Positions 43,929-52,368 of a stretch of DNA of 64,000 nt are shown here, piece by piece. The notes beneath the pieces are model-generated. The model did not search any database, was not told where the DNA came from, and worked only from the letters and a program-made list of their open reading frames with translations. The stretch's first letter is position 1. The number at the start of each line of letters is the position of its first letter. This stretch comes from Desulfosporosinus orientis DSM 765 (GTDB taxonomy: Bacteria; Bacillota; Desulfitobacteriia; Desulfitobacteriales; Desulfitobacteriaceae). Location: the NCBI RefSeq assembly GCF_000235605.1, contig NC_016584.1:2282001-2346000 (forward strand), given 5' to 3'. The position numbers and the translations under genes were made by a program.

Positions 43929-43938
43929 TTGAAACCTC

Positions 43939-44097
43939 TTATTCACCCTCGTTTACAATATATCTGTGGTCTTTATTGTTTCTATCAAACAGAAATTTCC
44001 CATCTTTAATTGTCACTGGGCGAACAGAGATTTCCTTTAGTTTCTGTGATGACAGTGATGTTTTTCTATATCCCTGGTTTTTTACAGCACCGTTCAT
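43939..44097 (-). CDS. Probable antitoxin of the PemK/MazF-like toxin
   Basis: The ATG at 44097 is 8 nt after AAGGAGG; a longer frame to 44142 is less likely. The 52-residue basic and polar protein (KTSLSSQKLKEISVRPVTIKDGKFLFDRNNKDHRYIVNEGE) has no known DNA-binding motif. Size, order (first gene) and tight spacing suggest the antitoxin. It is in the cassette 43413-44297. Confidence 0.6.
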   Translation of the reverse strand: MNGAVKNQGYRKTSLSSQKLKEISVRPVTIKDGKFLFDRNNKDHRYIVNEGE

Positions 44098-44290
44098 GTT
44101 CTCGTCCTCCTTGTTTGACAACTTCTCTTCCTCTTTGTCCATATCATATCACCTTCCAAATACTGTTTCAATACAATATGGCTAGTTTTGCCAACTTAGA
44201 AGGGGTTAGTCATATGGCTGTAGAATAATGTAAATTATTAGCATAAGCACCTGATTTTCTTGCATGTTTTTCTCACAAGCAGGACACTTC

Positions 44291-44369
44291 GGGTAACAGC
44301 GAATTTGCGGAAATTCTGAGATATATGAATGTAGTATGCAGAACTTCGCAAATTCACGAGACGTTATCT
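44291..44369 (+). other. attC7
   Basis: R'' GGGTAAC (GGACACTTCGGGTAA matches the cassette start TTACCCGAAATGTCC at 43413), arms GCGAATTTGCGGAAATTCTG and CAGAACTTCGCAAATTC, R' GTTATCT. Confidence 0.9.
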
Positions 44370-44421
44370 GAAACTGCTGGGTCATAATTTAAAGTATAAG
44401 TGTTTAAAGGGAGCGTGGGTT

Positions 44422-44688
44422 ATGTCAAATTTCTTCAAGGCTTTAAAACGAGGGGCTAAGGTAGCAATGGAGTCATTTGGACCGAGTAGATACCGGGCTT
44501 CCGGTATTGTTGTTACCTGCCCTCATTGCAAAGAGGATGTTTTTGAACAAAGGGAGGCACAATTTAATACCTCTTTTGCTACCTTCCTTAATCTAGATTG
44601 GCTAAACAAATCGGCCGTTGTCTTAATTTGTGCTAAGTGCGGATTAGCACAGTGGTACAATAGCAAACCTCAAAGGATAGATGTTTGA
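44422..44688 (+). CDS. Small zinc-ribbon protein (cassette gene)
   Basis: The 88-residue protein has two CxxC pairs (CPHCKED near residue 33 and CAKCGLAQ near residue 75), likely one zinc ribbon. The N-terminal part is basic and helical. GGGAGCG precedes the ATG. Its stop overlaps the TTG of the next gene, so the two are coupled. Function unknown. Confidence 0.65.
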   Translation: MSNFFKALKRGAKVAMESFGPSRYRASGIVVTCPHCKEDVFEQREAQFNTSFATFLNLDWLNKSAVVLICAKCGLAQWYNSKPQRIDV

Positions 44689-45056
44689 CACGCTTTCAAT
44701 CTTATTTACCAGGGAAGGTGAGAATATTGGCTACCGGTGAAATTCATGATAGAGACAACTTATCACACATGAAGTTTTTCGGCAGGGGTATTAGTGAAGA
44801 TGGCAGATTATGTAATGTAGAAGAACAATTAAAGGTCAGACAATTAATGAGTTCAGTTCGACCTGTCATAGATAAACAAAGTGAAGCAGAAAGAACCTCA
44901 AGCAGGATTGAGATTTACTTACTCGATGGAAATTACATTGAAATAACTGCAGTGGGAAATAGCCTTGTTCAGATAGTAGATCCTTTTAGTTACAAATATG
45001 TTGTTGAGCAGCCCGATATAAGGGATATACTAGACAAACTTTCCAATCCAGACTAA
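44685..45056 (+). CDS. Hypothetical protein (cassette gene)
   Basis: The 123-residue product starts at a TTG overlapping the upstream stop; a TTG at 44727 after GGGAAGGTGAG is an alternative. The end (IEIYLLDGNYIEITAVGNSLVQIVDPFSYKYVVEQPDIRDILDKL) suggests a small beta domain and helix. No family recognised. Second gene of the cassette 44364-45103. Confidence 0.55.
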   Translation: MTRFQSYLPGKVRILATGEIHDRDNLSHMKFFGRGISEDGRLCNVEEQLKVRQLMSSVRPVIDKQSEAERTSSRIEIYLLDGNYIEITAVGNSLVQIVDPFSYKYVVEQPDIRDILDKLSNPD

Positions 45057-45096
45057 AAATTAAAAAGGCATGCATGAAGTTCTTTGCCGCAGCATC

Positions 45097-45170
45097 AGAT
45101 AACACGGCATTCACGAAACTTGCCAAGATGAATGTAATATGACGCTTCGTGAATGCCCTGAACGTTATAT
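45097..45170 (+). other. attC8
   Basis: R'' AGATAAC (matches GTTATCT at 44363), arms GGCATTCACGAAACTTG and ACGCTTCGTGAATGCC, R' GTTATAT, which begins the cassette ending at the ATATAA beside IS110 copy 3. Confidence 0.9.
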
Positions 45171-45236
45171 GACAGAATGTGCAATATAATTATTTAAGCG
45201 AAGTTTTTAAGATTTAATTTTTGGAGTGGTTTAATT

Positions 45237-45770
45237 TTGGGTCTTATTAAAATCCTAAAGAATCCGTATATTATTCTAATATTCGTACTCATTTTATTTA
45301 TGTTTACTGGTATAGCATTAAAAGCCTTGGAAATGACAATAAATAATTCGTTTAAAAAGAATCCGCATACAGAAATAATGCTATGGCAGTCACTAGGTTA
45401 TTCAAGTAATCCCCAATTGTATTTTTTTGGAACGGAAATTCAACCTCGTTCTGATAAGATAATTGTAAACTATAAAATGGAAAATAAATCGGATAAAGTA
45501 ATTAATATAAAAAATCTTATAGATGTTGGTGTTGTTAAAGCAGACGCTAATTCTATTGGTGATCCTGGAACTTTAATTTGGCGATGGTCACAGCATTATA
45601 AAGATATTGGAGATAAAACAATTGAATTATCAAAAGGAGACATATTTGAAAAGCAGATAGAAATTGACAGAAAAAATCTCGATATTGCATTTCAATACTA
45701 CATAAATATTTATTATAATGATGAAATTGTCGCTCAATATAAAGTTATTGAGGGGATTTGTGACAAGTAA
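45237..45770 (+). CDS. Membrane-anchored hypothetical protein (cassette gene)
   Basis: TTG start after TGGAGTGG. One N-terminal membrane segment (YIILIFVLILFMFTGIALKAL) and a 140-residue outer domain with alternating strands (KIIVNYKMENKSDKVINIKNLIDVGVV). The pattern suggests an immunoglobulin-like domain, but I cannot name a family. Sole gene of the cassette 45165-45807. Confidence 0.6.
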   Translation: MGLIKILKNPYIILIFVLILFMFTGIALKALEMTINNSFKKNPHTEIMLWQSLGYSSNPQLYFFGTEIQPRSDKIIVNYKMENKSDKVINIKNLIDVGVVKADANSIGDPGTLIWRWSQHYKDIGDKTIELSKGDIFEKQIEIDRKNLDIAFQYYINIYYNDEIVAQYKVIEGICDK

Positions 45771-45807
45771 GATTAGCTTAAATCTGGGGGCACATTCCAT
45801 CATATAA

Positions 45808-47405
45808 ACCAGCTAATTGTTGTCAAGAAAAATTTTCTTTAAAAAGTTTATCCAGAAAGAAGCGTATAGCAAAGCTAACCTACCAAATAGTAAGCACAAA
45901 AACGGTCTGTAAATAAAAGGTATCCATAAGTTCACATAGAATAGTTATTTTGGATCAGAAAATGGCTGCTGAGAAGCTAAAATACCGAAAATTATCCTAA
46001 GTAATTTGTTAGAAGTAGCAATGATTGCGACTTTAGAAGGCTTGCCTTCGTTTATTTTTCGAAGGTAAAAACTTCTGAGGATCATATTTAGAGGGCCACT
46101 GGCTCTATTACTAATTCCAGCTACAGTGGCTTGATAGATTGCCTTTCTAAGATAAGGTGACCCTCTCTTGGAAATCTTGTTATGACTCGATTTAAACTTT
46201 CCCGATTCGAAGACAGAGGGGTCAATGCCTGCAAAAGCGACCAACTGTTTAGAACTCGGGAATCTCTTAATATCACCAATCTCAGCGAGAATGGTGGTGG
46301 CTGTAGCCTCTCCTACGCCAGGAATTGAACAAAGGAGAGGGTAATCAAGGGAAAAGTTTGCCCAGTAGACCATTTGAGCCCGTATATCTGTCAGAATACT
46401 TTGTTGGGATCTGAGGAGATCCATGTACATCCTTAAAACCCGTAAGTTTGACTGTTGGGCGCGGTTAAAAGGCAGACTTTCCTTGGCAGCCGAAATCAGT
46501 GCATCCGTTTTCAACTCGTACCAGCTCTTCGCCATCTTTGCTGGCTTAAGACAATTAATAATCTGGTCCCTACTAGCCGATAGAATAGCATTGGGAGAAG
46601 GAAAAGAAGAAAGGACTCTCAAAGCAGTAGGACTACATAAATGAGCAAATACTGACTCAAACTTAGGAAACAGAAGGTCTAAAACGGAACGAAACCGGAG
46701 TTGAGTCTCAATATATAGAGTGTTGAACCCATCATACTGGCGGCAAAGATTCTGCAACTCCGAGATGTAATCCATATGAGGTTTGGCCTCGGTAAATTGA
46801 TTCAGGTAGTAAACCTGAGCAATACGATTCGCATCAATCGGGTCAGTCTTAACTTTACGAACGGATTTCTTTTTCTCAGCGTGAGTCTGAAGAGGATTTA
46901 AAACGACCACCTTGAACCCAGCATCTTGAAAGAAAGCGGCAATAGGCTTGGAGTAGTTGCCAGTAGCCTCCATAACCACATGAGGACGTTGACCCATCTC
47001 CAATTCTAACTTGCTGAGTCGATCGACTAATAGAGATAAATCGTTGGGTGAATGAGAGAACGAAAAGGGTTTGGAATCTAAAACTTGATAACGTTTAAAG
47101 ACAGCAGCCACACTTTTGGACTTGGAAACATCAATACTCAAGACTGGAACATCAAACATGAAAAACCTCCTCTTTATCTGGGTCCATCTTTAAACATCAA
47201 TCCTTAGGTTCGCGTTGTGATACGGGCTCGAAGCCCAACCAGCTCAATCAAGGTAAAGGTGTCAAAGAGGGCCTGAACAGTTTATGCGACGGGATCTAGG
47301 TCCCAACAGAGTGTACGTTCTAACCCAGTTTTCTTAAGTATAAAGGAATACAAAAGAAAAAAGATCCATACCCAGATTGAACTGGTTATGAACCTATAAT
47401 ACGAA
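45808..47405 (-). mobile_element. IS110-family element, copy 3, inserted in attC R''
   Basis: The left flank ATATAA (45802-45807) is the R'' of the upstream cassette (GCACATTCCATCATATAA against TTATATGACAGAATGTGC at 45165); the right flank is CAG plus the attC9 core. It has a few private base changes (AAAAATTTTC, CTTCTGAGG, CGATTTAAAC). Confidence 0.9.
45945..47159 (-). CDS. IS110-family transposase
   Basis: Intact 404-residue protein identical to copy 1; the base changes in this copy are silent. Motifs as described at 25097. The candidate bridge RNA lies at 47178-47388. Confidence 0.95.
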   Translation of the reverse strand: MFDVPVLSIDVSKSKSVAAVFKRYQVLDSKPFSFSHSPNDLSLLVDRLSKLELEMGQRPHVVMEATGNYSKPIAAFFQDAGFKVVVLNPLQTHAEKKKSVRKVKTDPIDANRIAQVYYLNQFTEAKPHMDYISELQNLCRQYDGFNTLYIETQLRFRSVLDLLFPKFESVFAHLCSPTALRVLSSFPSPNAILSASRDQIINCLKPAKMAKSWYELKTDALISAAKESLPFNRAQQSNLRVLRMYMDLLRSQQSILTDIRAQMVYWANFSLDYPLLCSIPGVGEATATTILAEIGDIKRFPSSKQLVAFAGIDPSVFESGKFKSSHNKISKRGSPYLRKAIYQATVAGISNRASGPLNMILRSFYLRKINEGKPSKVAIIATSNKLLRIIFGILASQQPFSDPK

Positions 47406-47476
47406 CAGAAGGTTTGCAACATCGAAGAGAGTATGAATGTAATAACTCGACGTCGCAAACCCTCGGGACGTTATTT
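47406..47476 (+). other. attC9, right part (R'' cut by IS110 copy 3)
   Basis: Arms AGGTTTGCAACATCGAAG and CGACGTCGCAAACC, R' GTTATTT. The cassette ends at attC10 with AGATAAC, one base off the expected AAATAAC. Confidence 0.85.
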
Positions 47477-47573
47477 GAAACCGCTAGGAATATATAAGAG
47501 TGGACTACCTGGGGTTTAATCGCTGAGGTTTATTATTCAAAGAGGAGTCTAAAACGGGGGAGGAGAGAAAGTT

Positions 47574-48707
47574 ATGAATGATCTATTTGGAGTATTGGCT
47601 TTAATCGTCTTTGTAATGTGGCTAGGTATGGGTTTAATTTGGTTTAGATATATGAAGAAATTACCAGTATTTTGGAAAAACGATAATTCTAACAATCACA
47701 CTATTTATCCGCCATTATCTGTAATAATTCCGGCTTGTAATGAAGAAGAATCCATTGAACAGGCAGTTACACAGTTAATTAGCCAAGACTACCCTAGTTT
47801 AGAGATAGTATTAGTGAATGATCGCTCGACTGATCAAACAGGGGCGATTCTGGAGGATCTTAAAGTAAAATATCCTCAACTGAAAGTTATAACAATTTTT
47901 GATTTACCTCCAAACTGGTTAGGTAAAAATCATGCTGTTTACCAAGGTGTGAAGGAAGCTACGGGTGAGTGGCTACTTTTGACTGATGCCGATATAATGT
48001 TTTCCCCCGATAGCTTAAAGAAAGCTGTTAGTTATGCTTCTGAGCATACACTTGATCACTTAACAATAGCTCCAAATTTTTTAGTAAAAAGTATTTTGGG
48101 AAATGCTCTTACTGCCTATGTTATGTTAGCAATTACATTTCTTGCGATATTTGGCAAGAGCGTAGGAATAGGGGCATTTAACTTAATAAAAAGATCCGTA
48201 TACCAAGAAATTGGTGGTTACGAAGCAATCCCTTTGCAACCAGTTGATGACATGTCTTTAGGTAAATTAGTAATACAGAAGGGATACAAACAGGGCTTCG
48301 GGTTTAGTAAGCAATTTATTACCGTAAGAGGGTATGAGAACATCTCAGCCACTTTCAAAGGACTTGAAAAGAATCAATTTGCTGGTGTGAATTACAGTGT
48401 TTTAGTTGCAATGGGATCATGCTTTTCGATGCTATTACTACATGTTTACCCATTTGTCGGTTTATTCTTTGGATCAATTTGGGCAAGAACATTGTGCGGC
48501 TTTTCTGTCCTCACAGTGTTTGCTGTCTATAGTTACTTAGCGAAATATATCGATACCTCTCGCTTTTACGTTTTGTTTCACCCTATATCAGCTTTGGTTT
48601 ACATTGGAATAGTAATTAACTCTACTGTTAAGACACTAAGTCGAGGCGGTATCGAATGGCGGGGAACCTTTTATCCTTTGGAAGAGTTGAAGAAACATAA
48701 TGATTGA
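47574..48707 (+). CDS. Family 2 glycosyltransferase, membrane-bound (cassette gene)
   Basis: An N-terminal membrane helix is followed by a GT-A domain: LSVIIPACNEEESIEQAVTQLISQDYPSLEIVLVNDRSTD, then LLLTDADIMF as the DxD-type motif, and QPVDDMSLGKLVIQKGY. Four membrane segments lie at the end. GGGGGAGGAG precedes the ATG. It probably adds sugars to a lipid or envelope glycan. At 377 residues it is one of the largest cassette genes here. Confidence 0.85.
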   Translation: MNDLFGVLALIVFVMWLGMGLIWFRYMKKLPVFWKNDNSNNHTIYPPLSVIIPACNEEESIEQAVTQLISQDYPSLEIVLVNDRSTDQTGAILEDLKVKYPQLKVITIFDLPPNWLGKNHAVYQGVKEATGEWLLLTDADIMFSPDSLKKAVSYASEHTLDHLTIAPNFLVKSILGNALTAYVMLAITFLAIFGKSVGIGAFNLIKRSVYQEIGGYEAIPLQPVDDMSLGKLVIQKGYKQGFGFSKQFITVRGYENISATFKGLEKNQFAGVNYSVLVAMGSCFSMLLLHVYPFVGLFFGSIWARTLCGFSVLTVFAVYSYLAKYIDTSRFYVLFHPISALVYIGIVINSTVKTLSRGGIEWRGTFYPLEELKKHND

Positions 48708-48792
48708 AATGATTTATGTAACAATGAGCGACTTGGATAAAAGTGTTCATTCCGAATCTAAGTAAATTTGGGTATGTCTTTGCCGCGGCATC

Positions 48793-48869
48793 AGATAACA
48801 GCGTATTCCCAAAATCTGAGATAATATGAATGAAATAACCAGACTTCGGGAATACGCGGGACGTTATCT
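48793..48869 (+). other. attC10
   Basis: R'' AGATAAC, arms GCGTATTCCCAAAATCTGAG and CCAGACTTCGGGAATACGC, R' GTTATCT. R' begins TTATCTGAAAGCCAGATGC, matched by GCATCTGGCCTTCAGATAA at attC11. Confidence 0.9.
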
Positions 48870-48943
48870 GAAAGCCAGATGCGGATATGCCCACCTTCCT
48901 GGTGGGCAGGGAAATCATTTTGAGATATTTTGAGGTGATAAAA

Positions 48944-49675
48944 ATGGATGATTACAAAAATTTTGCTCAAGATTATGAGGCGCTTAATCCGAAAGAAGAA
49001 ATATTTCTTCAAAGGGATTTCTTTTCTCAAATCATTGAAAAGTATAATGTAAAAACCTGCTTAGATTGTGCTTGTGGTTTAGGCTGGCATTTATATATGA
49101 TTAATAATCTTGGAGTGAAGTGTTATGGGTCTGATATTTCTCCAGAAATGATTGATATTTGCAAGAATAACCTAAGAGGTACAAATATTGAACTTAGGAT
49201 CGAAGATTATTGTAAACTATCAGAAACATGGGAAAGAAAGTTTGATATGATTCTTTGCGTTTCAAGTGCATTAAATCATATGTTGGAAGATGAGGATATT
49301 ATTAGAGCATTAGATTCAATGTATGAAAGGTTAGAGGAGAACGGAATAGTTGTAATGTTTTCAGGAATATCAGATGTACTTGCAAGAAGTAGACCAAAAT
49401 TAATACCGGCAAGAACAAACCATGACGAAGCAATCTACCATATCATTGAGTATTTTGATGATCGAGTAGTATTTAACATATTAGACGTGAAAAAAACAAA
49501 GGATTCATTCATCCATTCACTTAACTCAATGACTCTAAGTTTGCTTACTAAAGCAAGATTTGAAAAATGTGTTTTAAAAACAAAATTTACCAATGTTAAT
49601 GTTTTTGGTGATTTTGATTTTTCCACGTATTCAGAGGATAAAAGCAATAGGTTATTTGCTATATTACAGAAGTGA
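48944..49675 (+). CDS. Class I SAM-dependent methyltransferase (cassette gene)
   Basis: The ATG at 48944 follows GAGGTGA; the longer frame from 48887 includes the cassette-start hairpin and is rejected. Motif I is LDCACGLGWHLYMI, then CYGSDISPEMIDI and FDMILCVSSALNHM. The pattern resembles small-molecule or glycine/sarcosine-type methyltransferases. Substrate unknown. Sole gene of the cassette 48864-49741. Confidence 0.8.
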   Translation: MDDYKNFAQDYEALNPKEEIFLQRDFFSQIIEKYNVKTCLDCACGLGWHLYMINNLGVKCYGSDISPEMIDICKNNLRGTNIELRIEDYCKLSETWERKFDMILCVSSALNHMLEDEDIIRALDSMYERLEENGIVVMFSGISDVLARSRPKLIPARTNHDEAIYHIIEYFDDRVVFNILDVKKTKDSFIHSLNSMTLSLLTKARFEKCVLKTKFTNVNVFGDFDFSTYSEDKSNRLFAILQK

Positions 49676-49734
49676 TGACTGTTTTTAAGCGCTGCCATCC
49701 GTAGCAGCTCTGAATATGGGGGCATCTGGCCTTC

Positions 49735-49808
49735 AGATAACCAGGTGTTACCGTAACTTAGCCAATATGAAAGTAGTATGACGCTACGGGAACACCTAAC
49801 CGTTATCT
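49735..49808 (+). other. attC11
   Basis: R'' AGATAAC, arms CAGGTGTTACCGTAACTTAG and ACGCTACGGGAACACCT, R' GTTATCT. The upstream hairpin at 49690 and the TGAATATGGGGGCA box are present. A hairpin GACCGGCCATCCATGGCCGG follows R'. Confidence 0.9.
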
Positions 49809-49892
49809 GAAAGATGGCAAAAGACCGGCCATCCATGGCCGGAACCGCAGAAGGCTAGCTTATGAGGTTGAATGTTTGATGGAGGATTGTAT

Positions 49893-50342
49893 ATGTTGCT
49901 TATTACCTCTGACCCCAGAGATGAAGTTTATCGAGATGTAATTGATAAGGCCTTTAAGTATTGTGATGAGTTTATATTAGTTGTGAGAAAAGACCTTTCT
50001 TTATCTTCTCAAGCTAAATTAGTCTTGAGTAGTTTATCTAATTCGCTTATTGAAATCAGTGAACAGTTTGAATGGCCAGGAACCATGTTAGGTGGTGGAG
50101 AATCTGCCATAGTGAATTATTTCAAAACTGATAACCATGCAAAGAAAATATTAAAAGAGGTTTCGAATTCTTTACACTCATGGGTGCAACCTGATCTTCC
50201 GGAAGATTTATCCTTTATTAAAGGGAATAATCTTTGGCTCGTTAATACATCCCATGAATCAGAAAGCTATTTTGTTACTGAAGAAAAGGAAGATCTTGAG
50301 GAGATTTTAGGAATTAGGAATTTGCAAATAAAGCAGAAATAG
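49893..50342 (+). CDS. Hypothetical protein (cassette gene)
   Basis: The ATG at 49893 follows GGAGG. The 149-residue soluble protein has an alpha/beta pattern (MLLITSDPRDEVYRDVIDKAFKYCDEFILVVRKDL, then WVQPDLPEDLSFIKGNNLWLVNTSHESESYFV). No family is recognised. It is followed by a GTCC-loop hairpin typical of cassette ends, but the attC that should come next is missing. Confidence 0.6.
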   Translation: MLLITSDPRDEVYRDVIDKAFKYCDEFILVVRKDLSLSSQAKLVLSSLSNSLIEISEQFEWPGTMLGGGESAIVNYFKTDNHAKKILKEVSNSLHSWVQPDLPEDLSFIKGNNLWLVNTSHESESYFVTEEKEDLEEILGIRNLQIKQK

Positions 50343-50344
50343 TC

Positions 50345-50400
50345 AAGGGGCTGCCGTCCATGGCACGGAAAACGAATTAGGGGTTTTCTTTCGTGTTAGT
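50345..50400 (+). other. Cassette end with lost attC
   Basis: GGGGCTGCCGTCCATGGCAC is the usual cassette-end hairpin. The sequence then reads CTTTCGTGTTAGTAGC with no arms. The cassette start GTTATCT (49802) and the next R'' (GTCTAAC at 51480) do not match, so at least one attC was deleted between them. Confidence 0.45.
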
Positions 50401-50466
50401 AGCATTATGTACAATAGCAAATAATCCGGACTTAACATCAATATCCTTAATAGAGGAGAAGCAAAG

Positions 50467-50700
50467 ATGGAGAAAATAAGAAAATTAGACAATGCAAGCT
50501 GCCCTATATGTGGAATAAAAATGGAAAATGGTTATATTTATTCGGATCGGCGAATAAAATGGGCAGATAACAATAACCCCAAATACTTTACTATAGGGGA
50601 TGAAACATTAGTTGGAATTGAAATGTCATTTAAGTTAAAGAAATTAGTAGCTTACAGGTGTATATATTGTAAAATTGTTACATTTCAATATGAGTCATAA
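50467..50700 (+). CDS. Small zinc-ribbon protein of PF20097 type (cassette gene)
   Basis: The 77-residue protein has two CxxC pairs (CPICGIKMENGYIYSDRRIKW, CIYCKIVTF), a pattern of small Firmicute proteins with PF20097-like domains. GAGGAG precedes the ATG. Function unknown. Confidence 0.65.
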   Translation: MEKIRKLDNASCPICGIKMENGYIYSDRRIKWADNNNPKYFTIGDETLVGIEMSFKLKKLVAYRCIYCKIVTFQYES

Positions 50701-50863
50701 GTTTAAAATTATACACATCTTTTTGCACCCTTATGGAATATTTTCAAATAGTGAATTACAAATAATACAATCAAGCACAAATTACTTGAAGTTGTAAAAT
50801 GCTTGTTCAGAACTACTTATTCATATTGCCTTGCATGCAGTTTTTAATAGAAGGAGAAAAGCG

Positions 50864-51457
50864 ATGAGACAGTGGAAGATAGGAATATTACTATTTAATG
50901 AGGTTGAAGTATTAGACTTTGCAGGACCATTCGAGGTATTTTCCATTACGAATTACCCAGAATCCAACGTTAAACCATTTGAAGTTAAAACTGTTGCTCA
51001 AACAAAAGAAACAGTCCGAGCACGCAATGGACTTAAAGTTGTACCGGATTATTGCTTTGCGGATAATCCTAACTTCGACATCTTGGTTATCCCTGGTGGA
51101 TACGGTGCAGAAGAGATTGAAATTCATAATGATGATGTTGTTGGATGGATAAAAGACCAAATGAATAAGGTTACATTAATGACATCTGTATGCACTGGCG
51201 CATTCTTGCTAGCTAAAGCGGGTTTGTTAGACGGTAAAAAAGCCACAACTCATTGGATGGATATTGATAGGTTAGAGCGGGAATTCGAAAAGGTTGAAGT
51301 GGAACGAGGCGTTAAGTACGTTGACGAGGGTTCAATAATTACAGCTGGCGGGATCTCAGCTGGAATTAATATGTCCTTTTTTATGATTCTAAAACTTCTA
51401 GGAGAAGAGATCGCTCGGACAACTGCCAAGAGAATGGAGTACGATATCTGTTTTTAG
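50864..51457 (+). CDS. DJ-1/PfpI-family protein (cassette gene)
   Basis: The ATG at 50864 follows AAGGAG. The 197-residue protein shows the glutamine amidotransferase-like fold: GILLFNEVEVLDFAGPFEVF, DILVIPGGYGAEE, and the nucleophile elbow TSVCTGAFLLAKAGLLDGKKATTHW with its cysteine, then TAGGISAGINMS. Members act as isonitrile hydratases, chaperones or ligand sensors. No helix-turn-helix tail is present, so it is not a regulator of the FtrA/GlxA type. Confidence 0.85.
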   Translation: MRQWKIGILLFNEVEVLDFAGPFEVFSITNYPESNVKPFEVKTVAQTKETVRARNGLKVVPDYCFADNPNFDILVIPGGYGAEEIEIHNDDVVGWIKDQMNKVTLMTSVCTGAFLLAKAGLLDGKKATTHWMDIDRLEREFEKVEVERGVKYVDEGSIITAGGISAGINMSFFMILKLLGEEIARTTAKRMEYDICF

Positions 51458-51479
51458 TTTTTAGGGAACGGGCGGCTTC

Positions 51480-51545
51480 GTCTAACAGTGAATTTGCAAA
51501 CTCTGAGAGAAGATGAAAGTAATAACCAGACTTCGCAAGTTATAT
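51480..51545 (+). other. attC12, shortened
   Basis: R'' GTCTAAC, left arm GTGAATTTGCAAACTCTGAG, right arm only CCAGACTTCGCAA, then R' GTTATAT directly. About 12 bases of the outer right arm are missing. R' still matches the end of its cassette (GCCAGCACTTCATATAA against TTATATGAAATACTGGC). Confidence 0.8.
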
Positions 51546-51579
51546 GAAATACTGGCAATGGGGAAGGAAAGTGGGGTTA

Positions 51580-52221
51580 ATGGAAAAAGAAATTATAAAG
51601 TTTATAAAACAGTTGGCTTCTGTAGAACGGTTAACTGATGTGTTCAATCAATATTCGTATGAAGTATCTGACAATGAAGTGCGTAGGGATAATTTAAGAC
51701 TATATTTTAGTCAAATGAGTCAGTTGAAACCAGAAGTTCTTCTAGTTGGAGAAGCACCTGGCTATCATGGTTGTCGATTGACAGGAGTTCCTTTTACAAG
51801 TGAGTATATCCTTATCAAGAATAACTCTGTTTTTGGGAAAAATCAGAGATATCGGAAAACAACAGAGGTAAATGGATTAAAAAAGGAACAAACTGCAACC
51901 GTAATCTGGGAAACGTTAAATAACCATAATTTCGTTCCATTAATGTGGAATGCATTTCCTTTTCATCCTCATGAGAATGGAAATCCTACGAAGAATCGGA
52001 CTCCTTCGAGAGAAGAATTAGAATTCGGGCAGGTATTTCTAAAACAGATTATAGAAATGTTCGGAATTGAAAAAGTGGTTGCTATAGGAAAAAAGGCGAA
52101 GGCATCTTTAAATAGATTAAATATTGACTGCAGTGTGATAAGACACCCTGCCAATGGTGGAAAACCAGAATTTGTTCAGGGTATAGGAGAAATTCTTTCG
52201 GGCTGCCAGCACTTCATATAA
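51580..52221 (+). CDS. Uracil-DNA glycosylase-family protein (cassette gene)
   Basis: The 213-residue protein has EVLLVGEAPGYHGCRLTGVPFTSE as motif 1, LMWNAFPFHPHE, EKVVAIGKKAKASL and a final VIRHPANGG with the histidine motif, fitting the uracil-DNA glycosylase superfamily. An ATG at 51580 gives a good start; ATG 51544 lies in the R' box. Its stop codon TAA is the TAA of the R'' box of attC13, so gene and recombination site overlap. Confidence 0.85.
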   Translation: MEKEIIKFIKQLASVERLTDVFNQYSYEVSDNEVRRDNLRLYFSQMSQLKPEVLLVGEAPGYHGCRLTGVPFTSEYILIKNNSVFGKNQRYRKTTEVNGLKKEQTATVIWETLNNHNFVPLMWNAFPFHPHENGNPTKNRTPSREELEFGQVFLKQIIEMFGIEKVVAIGKKAKASLNRLNIDCSVIRHPANGGKPEFVQGIGEILSGCQHFI

Positions 52222-52290
52222 CAGAGAATTCCCGACACTTTGCGAAGATGAATACGGAATGACGCATCGGGAATTCTCGGGACGTTATAC
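52216..52290 (+). other. attC13
   Basis: R'' ATATAAC (matches GTTATAT at 51539), arms GAGAATTCCCGACACTTTG and ACGCATCGGGAATTCTC, R' GTTATAC, matched by GTATAAC at attC14. Confidence 0.9.
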
Positions 52291-52368
52291 GAAATAGAAA
52301 TAGTCATTAGCTTTCCATAGTTTGAAGGTTAAAATAAGATTAAATCGTTAATTAACGAGGAGATTGTT

